Of a DNA stretch of 64,000 nt, positions 18,007-27,327 are shown in pieces. The stretch's first letter is position 1. The number at the start of each line of letters is the position of its first letter. The translations under genes and the position numbers were made by a program. Source of the DNA: a bacterium (GTDB taxonomy: Bacteria > Myxococcota_A > Bradymonadia > UBA7976 > UBA1532); NCBI GenBank assembly GCA_030426085.1, contig JAUHYW010000011.1, positions 62,001-126,000 on the forward strand, given 5' to 3'. The notes under the pieces are model-generated. The model was given only the letters and a program-made list of their open reading frames with translations, was not told where the DNA came from and did no database searches.

Positions 18007-19659
18007 GTGATCCGTTCGTTCAAGTACGCCCCGTGGCTGCTGCTGGCGCTCGCTGGCGGGTGTGATGACTCGGCCGACGAGATGCCGGCCGACATGGCGC
18101 CGCCCTCGGCTGACATGGCGCCGCCCGCGGATGACATGGCGCCGCCCGCGGAGGACATGGCGCCGCCCGCGGAGGACATGGCGCCGCCCGCGGAGGACAT
18201 GGCGCCGCCCGTGGAGGACATGGCGCCGCCCGCGGAGGACATGGCGCCGCCCGCGGAGGACATGGCGCCGCCCGAGCCCGACATGGCGCCCGTCGACGAT
18301 ACGCCGCCCGTGGTCGAGATCGGGTCTCCGCAGATGAACGACGCCCTGCCGACCTGGCGCATCGAGCTCGCCGGCCTCGCCACCGACGATGTGGGCCTCT
18401 CGACCGTGCAGGTGATGCTGGGCGACGCCGAGCCGGTCGACCTCGAGCCCGACGCCGAGGGCGCTTTCGCCGCCACGCTGCAGCCCGCTCCGGGTCTCAA
18501 CACGGTGCGGGTCGTCGCCGAGGACGCCTCCGGCAACGTCGGAGAGGACGAGGTCGAGGTCTACTTCGGCCAGCGCTCGGCGGCCGGCGGGCTGCACACC
18601 GGCTTCGTCGTCGACGGCCGCATCTGGGCCTGGGGCCGCCACAACCGGGGCCAGGTGGGCATCGGGCCCGACGAGGACGTCCAGCCGCCGGTCGAGCTGC
18701 CCGCGCCGGAGTCGGTGGCGTCGATCTACTTCGTCGTCAACAGCTCGATCGCGTTGACCACCGACGGCCGGGTCTGGGTCTGGGGCGACAACGGATCGGG
18801 CCAGCTCGGGCTGGGCGATCCGGCCGCCGCCGAGCCCGACGAGGAGCACCGCTTCGCGCCGGAGGCGGTGCCCGGCATCGACGACGCGGTCGCCGTCGGG
18901 CGCGGCTTCCGTCACGGCCTCGTCTTGCGGTCCGACGGCACCGTCTGGGGCTTCGGCGACAACGGCAACGGCCAGCTCGGCGACGGCTCGACGGACGGGC
19001 GGGACCACCCGGCGCCGGTCGAGGGCCTCGACGACGTGATCGCGGTGGTCGGTGGCTCCCAGCACAGCGTCGCCCTGCGCGGCGACGGCACGGTGTGGAT
19101 CTGGGGCCGCAACAGCAACGGCAACCTGGGCGACGGCACGGTCGACGACGAGCCGCATCCGACGCCGGCGCAGGTGCCGATGCTGGCCGACGTGGTCGGC
19201 ATCGCCAGCGGTCGGGATCACACCCTCGCGGTGCGCCGCGATGGCCGGGTCTTGAGCTGGGGGCTGGGGCGCAGCGGGCAGCTCGGGATCGGGGTGAGCG
19301 GAGACGAGGGCGACCGCCCCGCGCCGACGCTGGTCGAAGACATCGACGACGTCGCCCGGGTCTTCGCCGGCGGCAACATGAGCTTCGCGCTCAAGCGGGA
19401 CGGCACGCTGTGGGGCTGGGGCCAGAACTTCAACGGTCAGCTCGGGACCGGCGACACCGTCGATCTGCCCGCGCCGGCGGCCCCGGTCGTGGGGCTCGAC
19501 GACATCGTCGACATGGGCGTCGGCGCGACCCATGTGACCGCGGTCGCGCGGGACGGGGCGATGTTCCTGTGGGGCTGGAACGCCCGCGGGTCGCTGGGTG
19601 ACGCCGAGCTGCTCGACAACTGGCCGTTCCCCGAGCCCATCGAGTGGACAGTGCCGTGA
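18007..19659 (+). CDS. RCC1-repeat lipoprotein with (DMAPPAE)n linker
   Basis: Exported lipoprotein of 550 aa. The signal ends in LALAGGC. Residues about 29-96 are a low-complexity linker of nine DMAPPxx heptads. About 98-195 look like an Ig/bacterial-adhesin fold (PPVVEIGSPQMNDALPTWRI, VRVVAEDASGNVGEDEVEVY). From about 197 there are seven RCC1 repeats of the form HxxALxxDGxVWxWGxNxxGQLGxG, enough for a complete seven-bladed propeller. The GTG at 18007 has GGAGAG upstream. The next gene, also RCC1, overlaps its stop. Surface exposure and a binding role are inferred. Confidence 0.88.
   Translation: MIRSFKYAPWLLLALAGGCDDSADEMPADMAPPSADMAPPADDMAPPAEDMAPPAEDMAPPAEDMAPPVEDMAPPAEDMAPPAEDMAPPEPDMAPVDDTPPVVEIGSPQMNDALPTWRIELAGLATDDVGLSTVQVMLGDAEPVDLEPDAEGAFAATLQPAPGLNTVRVVAEDASGNVGEDEVEVYFGQRSAAGGLHTGFVVDGRIWAWGRHNRGQVGIGPDEDVQPPVELPAPESVASIYFVVNSSIALTTDGRVWVWGDNGSGQLGLGDPAAAEPDEEHRFAPEAVPGIDDAVAVGRGFRHGLVLRSDGTVWGFGDNGNGQLGDGSTDGRDHPAPVEGLDDVIAVVGGSQHSVALRGDGTVWIWGRNSNGNLGDGTVDDEPHPTPAQVPMLADVVGIASGRDHTLAVRRDGRVLSWGLGRSGQLGIGVSGDEGDRPAPTLVEDIDDVARVFAGGNMSFALKRDGTLWGWGQNFNGQLGTGDTVDLPAPAAPVVGLDDIVDMGVGATHVTAVARDGAMFLWGWNARGSLGDAELLDNWPFPEPIEWTVP
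18091..18294. repeat. 21-bp tandem repeats encoding DMAPPAE heptads
   Basis: Nine in-frame copies of GACATGGCGCCGCCCGCGGAG (18091-18279) and a partial tenth. Interior copies are identical and outer copies diverge, as expected for a slippage-prone linker. Confidence 0.95.
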
Positions 19660-21122
19660 GCGCCGCCGCTTCGGGGTGGCGGGCGCTGGCGGTGCTCGCG
19701 CTGCTGGCGGTCGGCTGCGACGATGGCGCGCCGGCCGTCGACCGCCCGCGGGATGGCGCCCCCGATACGGTGGCCGATGGGGCGGTGGCCCCGCCCGACG
19801 CGGCGCTGGATGGTGATGTGCTCGACGCCGAAGCCGACCTCGCCCCCGACGCGGCGGCGCCGATCGTGCGGGTCGAGGCCCCGGCCGCCGGCGCCGTCGT
19901 CGCCCGGCTGGCGGTGCGCCTCGTCGGCCGGGTCGACGAGGCCGATCGCGCCGAGTGGATGATCGCGGGGGTCGGCGGCGGCCCGCTCGACCCGCTGGGC
20001 TTCGACGTCGTCATCGCCGCGCCGCCCGGCGATCACATCCTGCGGGTGGTCGGTCACCGGGGAGCCGCCTCGGCCGCCGCCGAGATCCCGTTCGGCATCG
20101 GCGCGCGGCTGGCCGTCGGCGCGGCGCACTCGCTGGCCATCGACGACGGCGCGGTGCTCGCTTGGGGAGACAACGGCAGCGGCCAGCTCGGGGTCGACGT
20201 GCCCGGCCGCGGGCGCCCGGGGCCCACCCCGATCGAGGACGCGGTGTGGGTCGCGGCCCGCGCCGATGGCTCGGCGGCGGTCTCGGCCGACGGGTCGCTG
20301 TGGGTCTGGGGCGCGCTCACCGGCGAGGCGACGCTTGCCCGGCTGGACGGGATCGAGGGCGCCGCCGCGGTGGCGATCGGGGGTGGCCACCTGCTCATCC
20401 TGCGGCGGGACGGCCGGGTGTGGTCGGTCGGCTCGAACGGCGACGGGCAGCTCGGCCGGCCCGACGCCGACGCCGACAGCCCGCCGGGGCCGATCGAGGG
20501 CCTGACCGACATCGTCGACGTGGCGGCGGGCAGCGCGCACTCGCTGGCCGTGCGGGCCGACGGGGTGGTCTTCGCCTGGGGCAGCAACGCCGACGGCGCC
20601 CTCGGCAACGGCGAGACCGATCGCGACCCGCACCCCGCCCCCCAGGTGGTCGGCCTCTTCGGCGAGGCGCTCGACGTCGCCGCCGGCCGGGGGCACAGCG
20701 TGGCGCTGATGGCCGACGGCACGGTCGCGGCGTGGGGCACCGGCAGCTCGGGCCAGCTCGGGCACGGGCAGAGCGGCCTGCTCGGCGACAGCCCGACGCC
20801 GGTGACGGCCGAGGCGCTCGACGACGCGGCGGCGGTGAGCGCCGACGGCAACCTCACCCACGCGGTGCGCCGGGGCGGCGAGGCGGCGGGCTGGGGCCAG
20901 AACGGCAGCGGCCAGCTCGGCACGGGCGACACCACCGGCCGGCCGCGGCCGACGGCGATCGATCTGCCGGCGCGGGTCGTCCAGATCGTCGGCGGCCCGC
21001 TACACGGGCTGGCGCTCGACGACGGGGGCGGCTGGTGGTCGTGGGGGGTCAATCGCAGCGGCCAGCTCGGCGCGGGGCTCGAGCCCGACGCGCGGAGGTC
21101 CAGCCCGGTGCCGGTGCGATGA
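19656..21122 (+). CDS. Second RCC1-repeat lipoprotein
   Basis: Lipoprotein of 488 aa from GTG 19656, chosen because it forms a GTGA overlap with the upstream stop (the upstream GTG at 19644 would give 492 aa). The signal ALAVLALLAVGC is followed by an Asp/Ala/Pro-rich linker, a short beta domain (about 70-148) and seven RCC1 repeats (AHSLAIDDGAVLAWGDNGSG and later blades). Repeats 2 and 6 are degenerate. It is paralogous in design to the upstream gene, with a different linker. Its stop overlaps the next start (ATGA), so the three lipoprotein genes are translationally coupled. Confidence 0.85.
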   Translation: MSAAASGWRALAVLALLAVGCDDGAPAVDRPRDGAPDTVADGAVAPPDAALDGDVLDAEADLAPDAAAPIVRVEAPAAGAVVARLAVRLVGRVDEADRAEWMIAGVGGGPLDPLGFDVVIAAPPGDHILRVVGHRGAASAAAEIPFGIGARLAVGAAHSLAIDDGAVLAWGDNGSGQLGVDVPGRGRPGPTPIEDAVWVAARADGSAAVSADGSLWVWGALTGEATLARLDGIEGAAAVAIGGGHLLILRRDGRVWSVGSNGDGQLGRPDADADSPPGPIEGLTDIVDVAAGSAHSLAVRADGVVFAWGSNADGALGNGETDRDPHPAPQVVGLFGEALDVAAGRGHSVALMADGTVAAWGTGSSGQLGHGQSGLLGDSPTPVTAEALDDAAAVSADGNLTHAVRRGGEAAGWGQNGSGQLGTGDTTGRPRPTAIDLPARVVQIVGGPLHGLALDDGGGWWSWGVNRSGQLGAGLEPDARRSSPVPVR

Positions 21123-22624
21123 GGGTCGGGCGGCTCGTCCTGCTCGGCGCGCTGGCCGGCTGCGGTGAGGTCGACATCGCGGTCGACGCCCTCGCCGACG
21201 CCCGCCCGCGAGATGCGGCGGCACCCACCGATCGCGGCGCGGCCCCGCCGGACGCCGCCGTCCGACCTGATCGCGATGGCCCGCTCGACCTCGGACCCGA
21301 CACAGCCCCCGACGCCGCGGTCGACCCCGGCGGCGACCTGCCCCTGATCACGCACCTCGGCGGGCGGGCGAGCGTCGAGGCCTCGGGCCCGGACGCGTTC
21401 CGGGTCGCCGCGCCCGACCTGGATGGCGCGGCCCGGCGCGCGTTCACCATCGGCGAGGCGCTCTTCGAAGTGGACTGGGTGCCCGAGCCGGGGCCGTTCG
21501 ACGACCGCGACGGCCTCGGCCCGCTGTTCCACGCCACCGCGTGCCAGTCGTGCCACCCGCGCGCCGGCCGGGGCGCGCCGCCGACGGTGCCCGAGCAGAC
21601 GCCGATCGCGCTGCTCTTCCGGCTGGGCGCCGCCGGGCCGGATCCGGTCTACGGCGATCAGTTGCAGACCCGGGCCATCGCCGATCTGTCGCCCGAGGTC
21701 GTGATCCGAGTCGAGGCCACGCCGACCGCGGGCGCCTTCGACGACGGCGCGCCGTTCACGCTGATCGCGCCGCGCTACGGCTTCTCCGCGTGGTCCCAGC
21801 GCCCGCCGGAGGGCGAGCTGGTCGTCTCCCCCCGCGTCGCTTCACCGCTCATCGGCCTGGGTCTGCTCGAGGCGGTACCCGAAGCGCAGATCGTCGCCTT
21901 CGCCGACCCCGACGATCTCGACGGGGACGGCATCTCGGGCCGGGCCAACCGGGTCCTGGACGTCGAGGCGGGGCAGGCGGCGCTCGGCCGGTTCGGGTGG
22001 AAGGCCAACCAGCCGTCGCTGCGCCAGCAGAACGCCGCCGCATTGTCGGGCGACATGGGGCTGACCAGCGTCGTCTTCCCCGACGAGATCTGCACCGCGG
22101 CGCAGGTCGAGTGCCAGCTCCTCGGCCTCGACGACGAGCCCGAGGTGAGCCCGCGAGCCCTGGACGGCCTGACCGCCTATACCCGCTTCCTCGCCGTGCC
22201 GGTCCGCCCCGATCCGGGCGACCCCCGGGTCCGGACCGGTCAGGCGCTGTTCCACGGCTTCGGGTGCGCCGCCTGCCACCGCCCGAGCATGACGACCGGC
22301 GCGGTGGCCGACGCGCCCGCGCTCTCGGAGCAGACCATCTGGCCCTACACCGACCTGCTGCTGCACGACATGGGCCCCGAGCTGGCCGACGGCCGCCCGG
22401 ACGGCCTCGCCGACGGCCGCGAGTGGCGCACGCCGCCGCTGTGGGGCTTGGGCCTCACCGCGGTCGTCAGCGGGCACACCCGGCTGCTGCACGACGGCCG
22501 GGCCCGCTCCATCGCCGAGGCGATCCTGTGGCACGGGGGCGAGGGCGCCGCGGCCCGCGAGGCGTTCCGCTCGGCTCCGGCCGACGCGCGCGAGGCGTTG
22601 ATCGGCTTCCTCGAGTCGCTCTGA
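21119..22624 (+). CDS. Di-heme c-type cytochrome lipoprotein (DHOR/thiol oxidoreductase family)
   Basis: Lipoprotein of 501 aa. The start at 21119 overlaps the upstream stop (ATGA) and begins with a short signal ending LGALAGC; the open frame further upstream is a shadow of the RCC1 gene. A Pro/Asp-rich linker follows. Two c-heme sites are present, CQSCH at 142-146 and CAACH at 383-387. The surrounding sequence (GLGPLFHATACQSCHPRAGRG, GFGCAACHRPSM, LWGLGLTAVVSGHTRLLHDG) fits the di-heme oxidoreductase family DUF1111/PF06537, often found with imelysin-type iron-uptake proteins. Electron transfer at the outer surface or in the periplasm is inferred. Pairing with two RCC1 proteins is unusual. 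Confidence 0.88.
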   Translation: MRVGRLVLLGALAGCGEVDIAVDALADARPRDAAAPTDRGAAPPDAAVRPDRDGPLDLGPDTAPDAAVDPGGDLPLITHLGGRASVEASGPDAFRVAAPDLDGAARRAFTIGEALFEVDWVPEPGPFDDRDGLGPLFHATACQSCHPRAGRGAPPTVPEQTPIALLFRLGAAGPDPVYGDQLQTRAIADLSPEVVIRVEATPTAGAFDDGAPFTLIAPRYGFSAWSQRPPEGELVVSPRVASPLIGLGLLEAVPEAQIVAFADPDDLDGDGISGRANRVLDVEAGQAALGRFGWKANQPSLRQQNAAALSGDMGLTSVVFPDEICTAAQVECQLLGLDDEPEVSPRALDGLTAYTRFLAVPVRPDPGDPRVRTGQALFHGFGCAACHRPSMTTGAVADAPALSEQTIWPYTDLLLHDMGPELADGRPDGLADGREWRTPPLWGLGLTAVVSGHTRLLHDGRARSIAEAILWHGGEGAAAREAFRSAPADAREALIGFLESL

Positions 22625-22743
22625 CGGCTCCCTGCAATCGGTAGATCCGGGACGCCGTCGCCTGGCTGGGCCGGTAAAGTCACCCCGTTCGGATGCCCGC
22701 CCGACGCACCATACTGCGTGCGCTCACGAGCGGGGGGATTGAG

Positions 22744-24960
22744 ATGAGTGCATGGATTGCGGATGGGTGCGTGATCGCCCACCGGCTCGTCGGGTCGATC
22801 GGCGCAGCGCTGCTGTGCATCGGCTGGAGCGGCGGCGCGCTCTCGCAGCCGAAGCCGGCCGAGGGAGACGCGGCGCCGGCCGAGGGAGACGCGGCGCCGG
22901 CTGAGGTCATCGTCATCACCGGTAGCCGGGTCGAGACCACGCCGCTCGACGCCGCCTCGGACGTGCGGGTCATCGACACCGAGCGTCTGGAGCGGCCGGG
23001 CACGCAGTCGATCTTCGACGCGGCCACCGATGTGTCGGGCATCAGCCTCAACGTGCGCCAGGCGGGCTCGGGCTTCGGCGACGTGGAGGTGCGCGGGCTG
23101 TCGACCAACGCCACCTCGGGGGGGCACGCCCTGATCCTGATCGACGGCATCCCCCAGCGGCGGCTGTCCTTCGGCGGGCCCTATATCGGCGGGTTGCCCT
23201 TCGACTCGATCGTGCGGTTGGAGGTGGCCAAGGGCGCTGCCGCTGCGCTCTACGGGCGCAACGCGCTGACGGCGGCGATCCAGCTCTTCTCCGATCCGGG
23301 CAGCCACACGTCGACGTCGACCTTCGTGACCGACTACGAGTTGGAGACCAACACCGTGCATGCGTCGGCTCGCGTCGGCGCGCCGCTGGGCATCGGCCAC
23401 GGCGAGGGCGGCACCTTCTCGCTGACCGCGAGCACGGTCGACAGCGAGGGCTGGCGCGAGGGCACCGAGATCACGAAGGGCGACGTCTACCTGCACGCCG
23501 AGATCCCGCTGTCGGGGCAGGATCAGCTCTCGGTCTTCGGTGGCTGGTTCCGCAGCCGGCAGAGCAGCGCGGCGCCGGTGCTGCTCGATGACGATGGTGA
23601 GCGGCTGCCCGGCATCGAGCGCGATGCCAACCTGTCGGTGCCCGGCCTCAACGAGCTCAACCTCACCGAGCAGCGGGCGGCGGTGCGCTACACCCGGTCG
23701 TGGATGCCGGCCCTGACCAGCAAGCTGACGTTGTCGCACTGGGCCGGCATCACCGACTCCCAGGTGGGCCGCCCCAGTGATCGCCCGGCGGAGGGCACCG
23801 TCACCCGACGCCTGAGCCGCGACGGGCTCTCCGACGAGTTCCACGACTTCGTCGAGTTGGAGGTGCTCGGCGAGTACCGCATCACCGAAGACATCTCCGG
23901 CGCGTACAGCGCGGGGGCGAGCGGCGAGTGGCTGGAGTTCATCCGCACCCAGCGCAGCGTCACGACGGCCGAGTTGCTGGAGTCCCGGGGCAACTATGGC
24001 GGCGGCATCCCGGTGGACTACGTGACCGGGGAGGGCCCGCCGGCCAGCGAGTGGCGTTACAGCGACGAGAGCCGTCGAGACACCACCGAGAGCGTCTACG
24101 GGGCCTTCGTGCGCAAGCGCTTCTCGCTCTTCGACCGGGTGACGGTCGAAGGCGGCGTGCGCTTCGACACCTTCGAGCGGACCCAGGTCCTGCCGGCCAC
24201 CGGCGAGGAGGCGAGCACCGACGGCTCAGCCATCAGCCCGTCGGTCGGGCTCAACGTCGCTGCCTGGAAGGGCGAGCGCAACCGGGTGCACCTCTTCGCC
24301 AACTGGGGGCAGGCCTTCTCGCCGATCTTCCGGGCCATCGCCAACACCGACTTCGCCGATGTGGATCCCGAGCGCAGCACGACTCTGGACATCGGGCTGA
24401 AGACCCGATTGCTCGACGAGATGCTCGATCTGACGGTGACCGGCTACCAGCTCGATCGGTTCGACATCGTGCAGTTCAACGCCGAGACGGCCGTGCCCGA
24501 GAACGCGGGCGACTGGCGCATTCGGGGTCTGGAGTTCGATCTGCGGGTGCAGGTCGTCGACGGGCTGAGCGTGATGGGCGCCGTCGCCCTGCGCGACGCC
24601 GAGATCACCACCGACATCGCCGCCCCCGAGACCGAGGGCAACCGCCCGCTGGGCGTGGCCGAGACGACCGTCACCGCCGGGGCCGACTGGGCGTCGAGCT
24701 TCGGGCTGGGCGTCGGCACCCGCCTGCGACACGTCGGCGAGCGCTTCGGCAACGACACCAACACCTTCGTCCTGCCGGCCTACCTGCTGTGGGATGCTCA
24801 CGTCTCCTACGCCGCCACCGACTGGCTGACCGCCTCGGTCTTCGGGCGCAACCTGCTCGACGCCGACTACTTCCCCGCGGCCTTCAGGGGGGTCAGTGGC
24901 GGGTCGGGCTTCGCCGGTGATATCCGCACCTTCGGAGCGAGCCTGCGCGCCCGCTTCTGA
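22744..24960 (+). CDS. TonB-dependent siderophore-type receptor
   Basis: Outer-membrane receptor of 738 aa. The ATG at 22744 has GGGGGGA 5 bp upstream, better than the ATG at 22693. The N-terminus has a hydrophobic segment (VGSIGAALLCIGWSGGALSQ) and a duplicated EGDAAPA. The TonB-box-like AEVIVITGSRVE is at about 55-66, then the plug (VEVRGLSTNATSGGHALILI, DGIPQRR, LEVAKGAAAALYGRNALTAA) and a beta-barrel ending FGASLRARF. TGATG links it to the MFS gene and ATGA links that to a dioxygenase gene, so the three form one operon facing two ABC half-transporters. This layout matches siderophore uptake loci of the FyuA/YbtX/YbtPQ type. Confidence 0.9.
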   Translation: MSAWIADGCVIAHRLVGSIGAALLCIGWSGGALSQPKPAEGDAAPAEGDAAPAEVIVITGSRVETTPLDAASDVRVIDTERLERPGTQSIFDAATDVSGISLNVRQAGSGFGDVEVRGLSTNATSGGHALILIDGIPQRRLSFGGPYIGGLPFDSIVRLEVAKGAAAALYGRNALTAAIQLFSDPGSHTSTSTFVTDYELETNTVHASARVGAPLGIGHGEGGTFSLTASTVDSEGWREGTEITKGDVYLHAEIPLSGQDQLSVFGGWFRSRQSSAAPVLLDDDGERLPGIERDANLSVPGLNELNLTEQRAAVRYTRSWMPALTSKLTLSHWAGITDSQVGRPSDRPAEGTVTRRLSRDGLSDEFHDFVELEVLGEYRITEDISGAYSAGASGEWLEFIRTQRSVTTAELLESRGNYGGGIPVDYVTGEGPPASEWRYSDESRRDTTESVYGAFVRKRFSLFDRVTVEGGVRFDTFERTQVLPATGEEASTDGSAISPSVGLNVAAWKGERNRVHLFANWGQAFSPIFRAIANTDFADVDPERSTTLDIGLKTRLLDEMLDLTVTGYQLDRFDIVQFNAETAVPENAGDWRIRGLEFDLRVQVVDGLSVMGAVALRDAEITTDIAAPETEGNRPLGVAETTVTAGADWASSFGLGVGTRLRHVGERFGNDTNTFVLPAYLLWDAHVSYAATDWLTASVFGRNLLDADYFPAAFRGVSGGSGFAGDIRTFGASLRARF

Positions 24961-26279
24961 TGGGTCGATCGACCCTCTCCGGCGCGGCCGAGACCACCCG
25001 CCGGCTGCACCTGCGCTATGCCCTGCTCGAAGCGTTCGCGCTGGGCATCATGGCCAACGCCCCGATCGTGGCCCTGCGCAGCCTGGGCGCACCGCCGTGG
25101 CAGCTCGCCCTGGCGCTGATCCCGTCGAGCGTCGGCATCTTCCTCGATTTGTACATCGGCAGCCGCATGGCGCGGGCGTCCAAGATCCCTTACGTGCAGG
25201 GGGCGATCGGCGTCTTCGCCTGCGCGGTGGCGGTGATGTCGGTGACGACCGACCCGCTGCTGTTCAATGCTCTGCACGGCATCGGCAACCTGGGGCAGAT
25301 CATCGCCCAGATGGCGCTGGGCGGGGTCGTGCGCGCGGCCTATCCCCCGGCGGTGCGGGGCGCGATCGCCGGGCGGGTGCGGCGCTTCGCAGCGTTGGCG
25401 TTCTTCGCCGGGGCCGGCGGCGCGGCGCTGATCATCGAGCTGGCGACGCGCGCGGGTCACGAGCTGCCGAGCGCCCGGGTGATGCTGGCCCTGGCGTCGG
25501 TGCTGGCGCTCATCGGCGCCTTCGGGCTGCGGCGCATGCCGATCGACGGGGGCTACGGTCGCGCCCGGGGTGAGGCGCCGGGCCTGGGCGCGGCCCTGGC
25601 CAACGCCCGTCGCATCGTGACGACCGACGTGCGCTTCCGGCGCTATATCGGGGCCTCGATCGCCTCGGCGCTGGGCGGGCTGATGGTGTCGCCCTTCGTC
25701 AAGGCGTTCCTGGTGCGCGACCTGGGGCTGGCCTACCTGGCGACGGTCGCCATCGCCACGCTGCTGCCCAAGTCGTTCGCCTTCGCCACCACCGAGGCCT
25801 GGGGGCGCCTGATCGACGGGCGCAACCCGTGGGGCGTCTGGGCCGGCATCCGCACCCTGCGAGGCAGCAGCTTCGTCCTGCTCGGGGCGGCCGCGGCGTC
25901 GATGAGCGTCTCGCCGATGCTGGCCCTGAGCCTGGCGATCGTCTCGAAGGCGATGTACGGCGCGGTGATGGGCGGCTCGTGGATCCTCTACTGGCAGCTC
26001 GGCGTGGCCCACTTCGCCCGCCCGGGCGCCGACACCAGCCGCTACATGGGCCTGATCACCGCCGTCAGCGGCTCGGGGCGGCTGATCGCGCCGTCGATCG
26101 GCGCTCTGATCGTGTCGCTGAGCGGCGCGGTGGTGCCGGTGTTCTTCGTCGGCGGCAGCATCTCGCTGCTCAGCGCGTACCTCTGCGCCCGCGGGCTGCG
26201 CCTCGACGGCGACGAGCCGCGCTATCGCACCATCGCCGCCTTCGAGGCCAGCGCGGCGGACGACGAGGAGGGCTCATGA
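24960..26279 (+). CDS. MFS-type transporter
   Basis: Inner-membrane protein of 439 aa with about 11-12 hydrophobic segments in two sets (for example LLEAFALGIMANAPIVALRS, GAIGVFACAVAVMSV, LMVSPFVKAFLV, AVVPVFFVGGSISLLSAYLC), consistent with the major facilitator superfamily. The start overlaps the receptor stop by one base (TGATG). In yersiniabactin and pyochelin uptake loci an MFS protein (YbtX, FptX) sits beside the receptor or ABC importers, which suggests a siderophore-handling role. Direction of transport cannot be read from the sequence. Confidence 0.75.
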   Translation: MGRSTLSGAAETTRRLHLRYALLEAFALGIMANAPIVALRSLGAPPWQLALALIPSSVGIFLDLYIGSRMARASKIPYVQGAIGVFACAVAVMSVTTDPLLFNALHGIGNLGQIIAQMALGGVVRAAYPPAVRGAIAGRVRRFAALAFFAGAGGAALIIELATRAGHELPSARVMLALASVLALIGAFGLRRMPIDGGYGRARGEAPGLGAALANARRIVTTDVRFRRYIGASIASALGGLMVSPFVKAFLVRDLGLAYLATVAIATLLPKSFAFATTEAWGRLIDGRNPWGVWAGIRTLRGSSFVLLGAAAASMSVSPMLALSLAIVSKAMYGAVMGGSWILYWQLGVAHFARPGADTSRYMGLITAVSGSGRLIAPSIGALIVSLSGAVVPVFFVGGSISLLSAYLCARGLRLDGDEPRYRTIAAFEASAADDEEGS

Positions 26280-27301
26280 CGCTGACTACGCTGCCCGACG
26301 ACGCCCGGGTGAGGGTCGACGCCGGCGCATCGAGAGTGTGGGGTGAGGCGGTGCGGCCGCTGACCCCCGACGACCCGCGGGCCTACTACGACTGGGGCTT
26401 TCAGAGCCGGCTGCGCGACGCCGCCCGCGCCGCGGCGCCCCGGGTGTTCGACGCCACCATCGCCGCGGTGCGCGCCCGGCTCGAGTCAGCGCCCCATCTG
26501 GTGGTCGTCGAGGGGATCGACTGGTCGGCGGGGGACGCGCTGATCGTCGCGGTCAACGCCGGCTTCGGGCGCATCACGGCCGGTGGGTACCAGCCGCCGC
26601 GGGGACAGATCGTATCGCGGCTGGGAGTGCAGACCGAGCTGGCCGGCCCCAAGGGGCCGATGCGGGGCGCCGAGCGCATGCACAGCGACAACGGCTACCG
26701 GGCGACGCCGGCCCGGCTGCTGACCATGGTGTGCCACGCGCCCGATCCGGGCGGCGGTGGGGTGACGCGTATCATCACCGCCCGTGAGCTGCGCGGCGCG
26801 ATCGCTGCGCAGCTCGGGACCGATGTCGAGCGTTGGTTCGAAGAGACGCCGCTGCCCTGGCGGGTGACCGATCCTCACGATGGCGTGCGCTACACGGATG
26901 GGCTGGCCGAGATCCAGGGCAAACTGACCGCCGGCCGGGTGCTCGACACCCGGGGGCAGGGGGTGGCGTGGCGCCCGATCCTGGCAGGGTCCGACCTCCT
27001 GTGGAGTCGGCGGATCATCGAGGACGGCTTCCGACTGCTCGGCCGGACGCCGAGCCGCGAGGTCGTCGCCCGCCTGGACGCCTTTCAAGGGGTGCTCGAT
27101 GGCATGGCCGAGTGGCGCGTCGCGCTGCGAGCGGGCGACTACATGGTGGCCGACAACCTGCGCACGGTGCACAGCCGCACCCCGCTGACCGAGCGCTACG
27201 CGGCGTCGACCCGGCTGATGCTGCGCTGCTGGGTGCACGACCCGGTGGTCGGCGCGCCGGGCGGCCACGGCTTCCCCGCGCTGCGCCCGAAGCGCCCATG
27301 A
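26276..27301 (+). CDS. TauD/SyrP-like Fe(II)/2-oxoglutarate dioxygenase
   Basis: Enzyme of 341 aa. The ATG at 26276 overlaps the MFS stop (ATGA). The iron triad is visible as His136-x-Asp138 (MHSDNGYRATP) and His299 (DNLRTVHSRT), with the 2-oxoglutarate-binding Arg in TRLMLRCWVH just after. The family oxidises amino acids and carrier-bound or small-molecule substrates. In an operon with a TonB receptor and an MFS transporter it may modify a siderophore or its breakdown product, or supply a hydroxylated amino acid. The role is inferred from neighbours only. Confidence 0.82.
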   Translation: MTLTTLPDDARVRVDAGASRVWGEAVRPLTPDDPRAYYDWGFQSRLRDAARAAAPRVFDATIAAVRARLESAPHLVVVEGIDWSAGDALIVAVNAGFGRITAGGYQPPRGQIVSRLGVQTELAGPKGPMRGAERMHSDNGYRATPARLLTMVCHAPDPGGGGVTRIITARELRGAIAAQLGTDVERWFEETPLPWRVTDPHDGVRYTDGLAEIQGKLTAGRVLDTRGQGVAWRPILAGSDLLWSRRIIEDGFRLLGRTPSREVVARLDAFQGVLDGMAEWRVALRAGDYMVADNLRTVHSRTPLTERYAASTRLMLRCWVHDPVVGAPGGHGFPALRPKRP

Positions 27302-27306
27302 GTCGG

Positions 27307-27320
27307 GGCGCCTGCGCGCC
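27307..27320. terminator. Short hairpin between convergent stops
   Basis: GGCGC-CTGC-GCGCC in the 26-bp gap between the dioxygenase stop and the minus-strand ABC gene stop. There is no T-tract; a bidirectional terminator is possible. Confidence 0.3.
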
Positions 27321-27327
27321 GCCCGGC

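Noticed and set aside
19955-21118. N-terminal extension of the di-heme protein by 388 codons
   Set aside because: It overlaps the RCC1 gene in another frame and is Arg/Gly-rich. The ATG at 21119 begins a lipoprotein signal and overlaps the previous stop.
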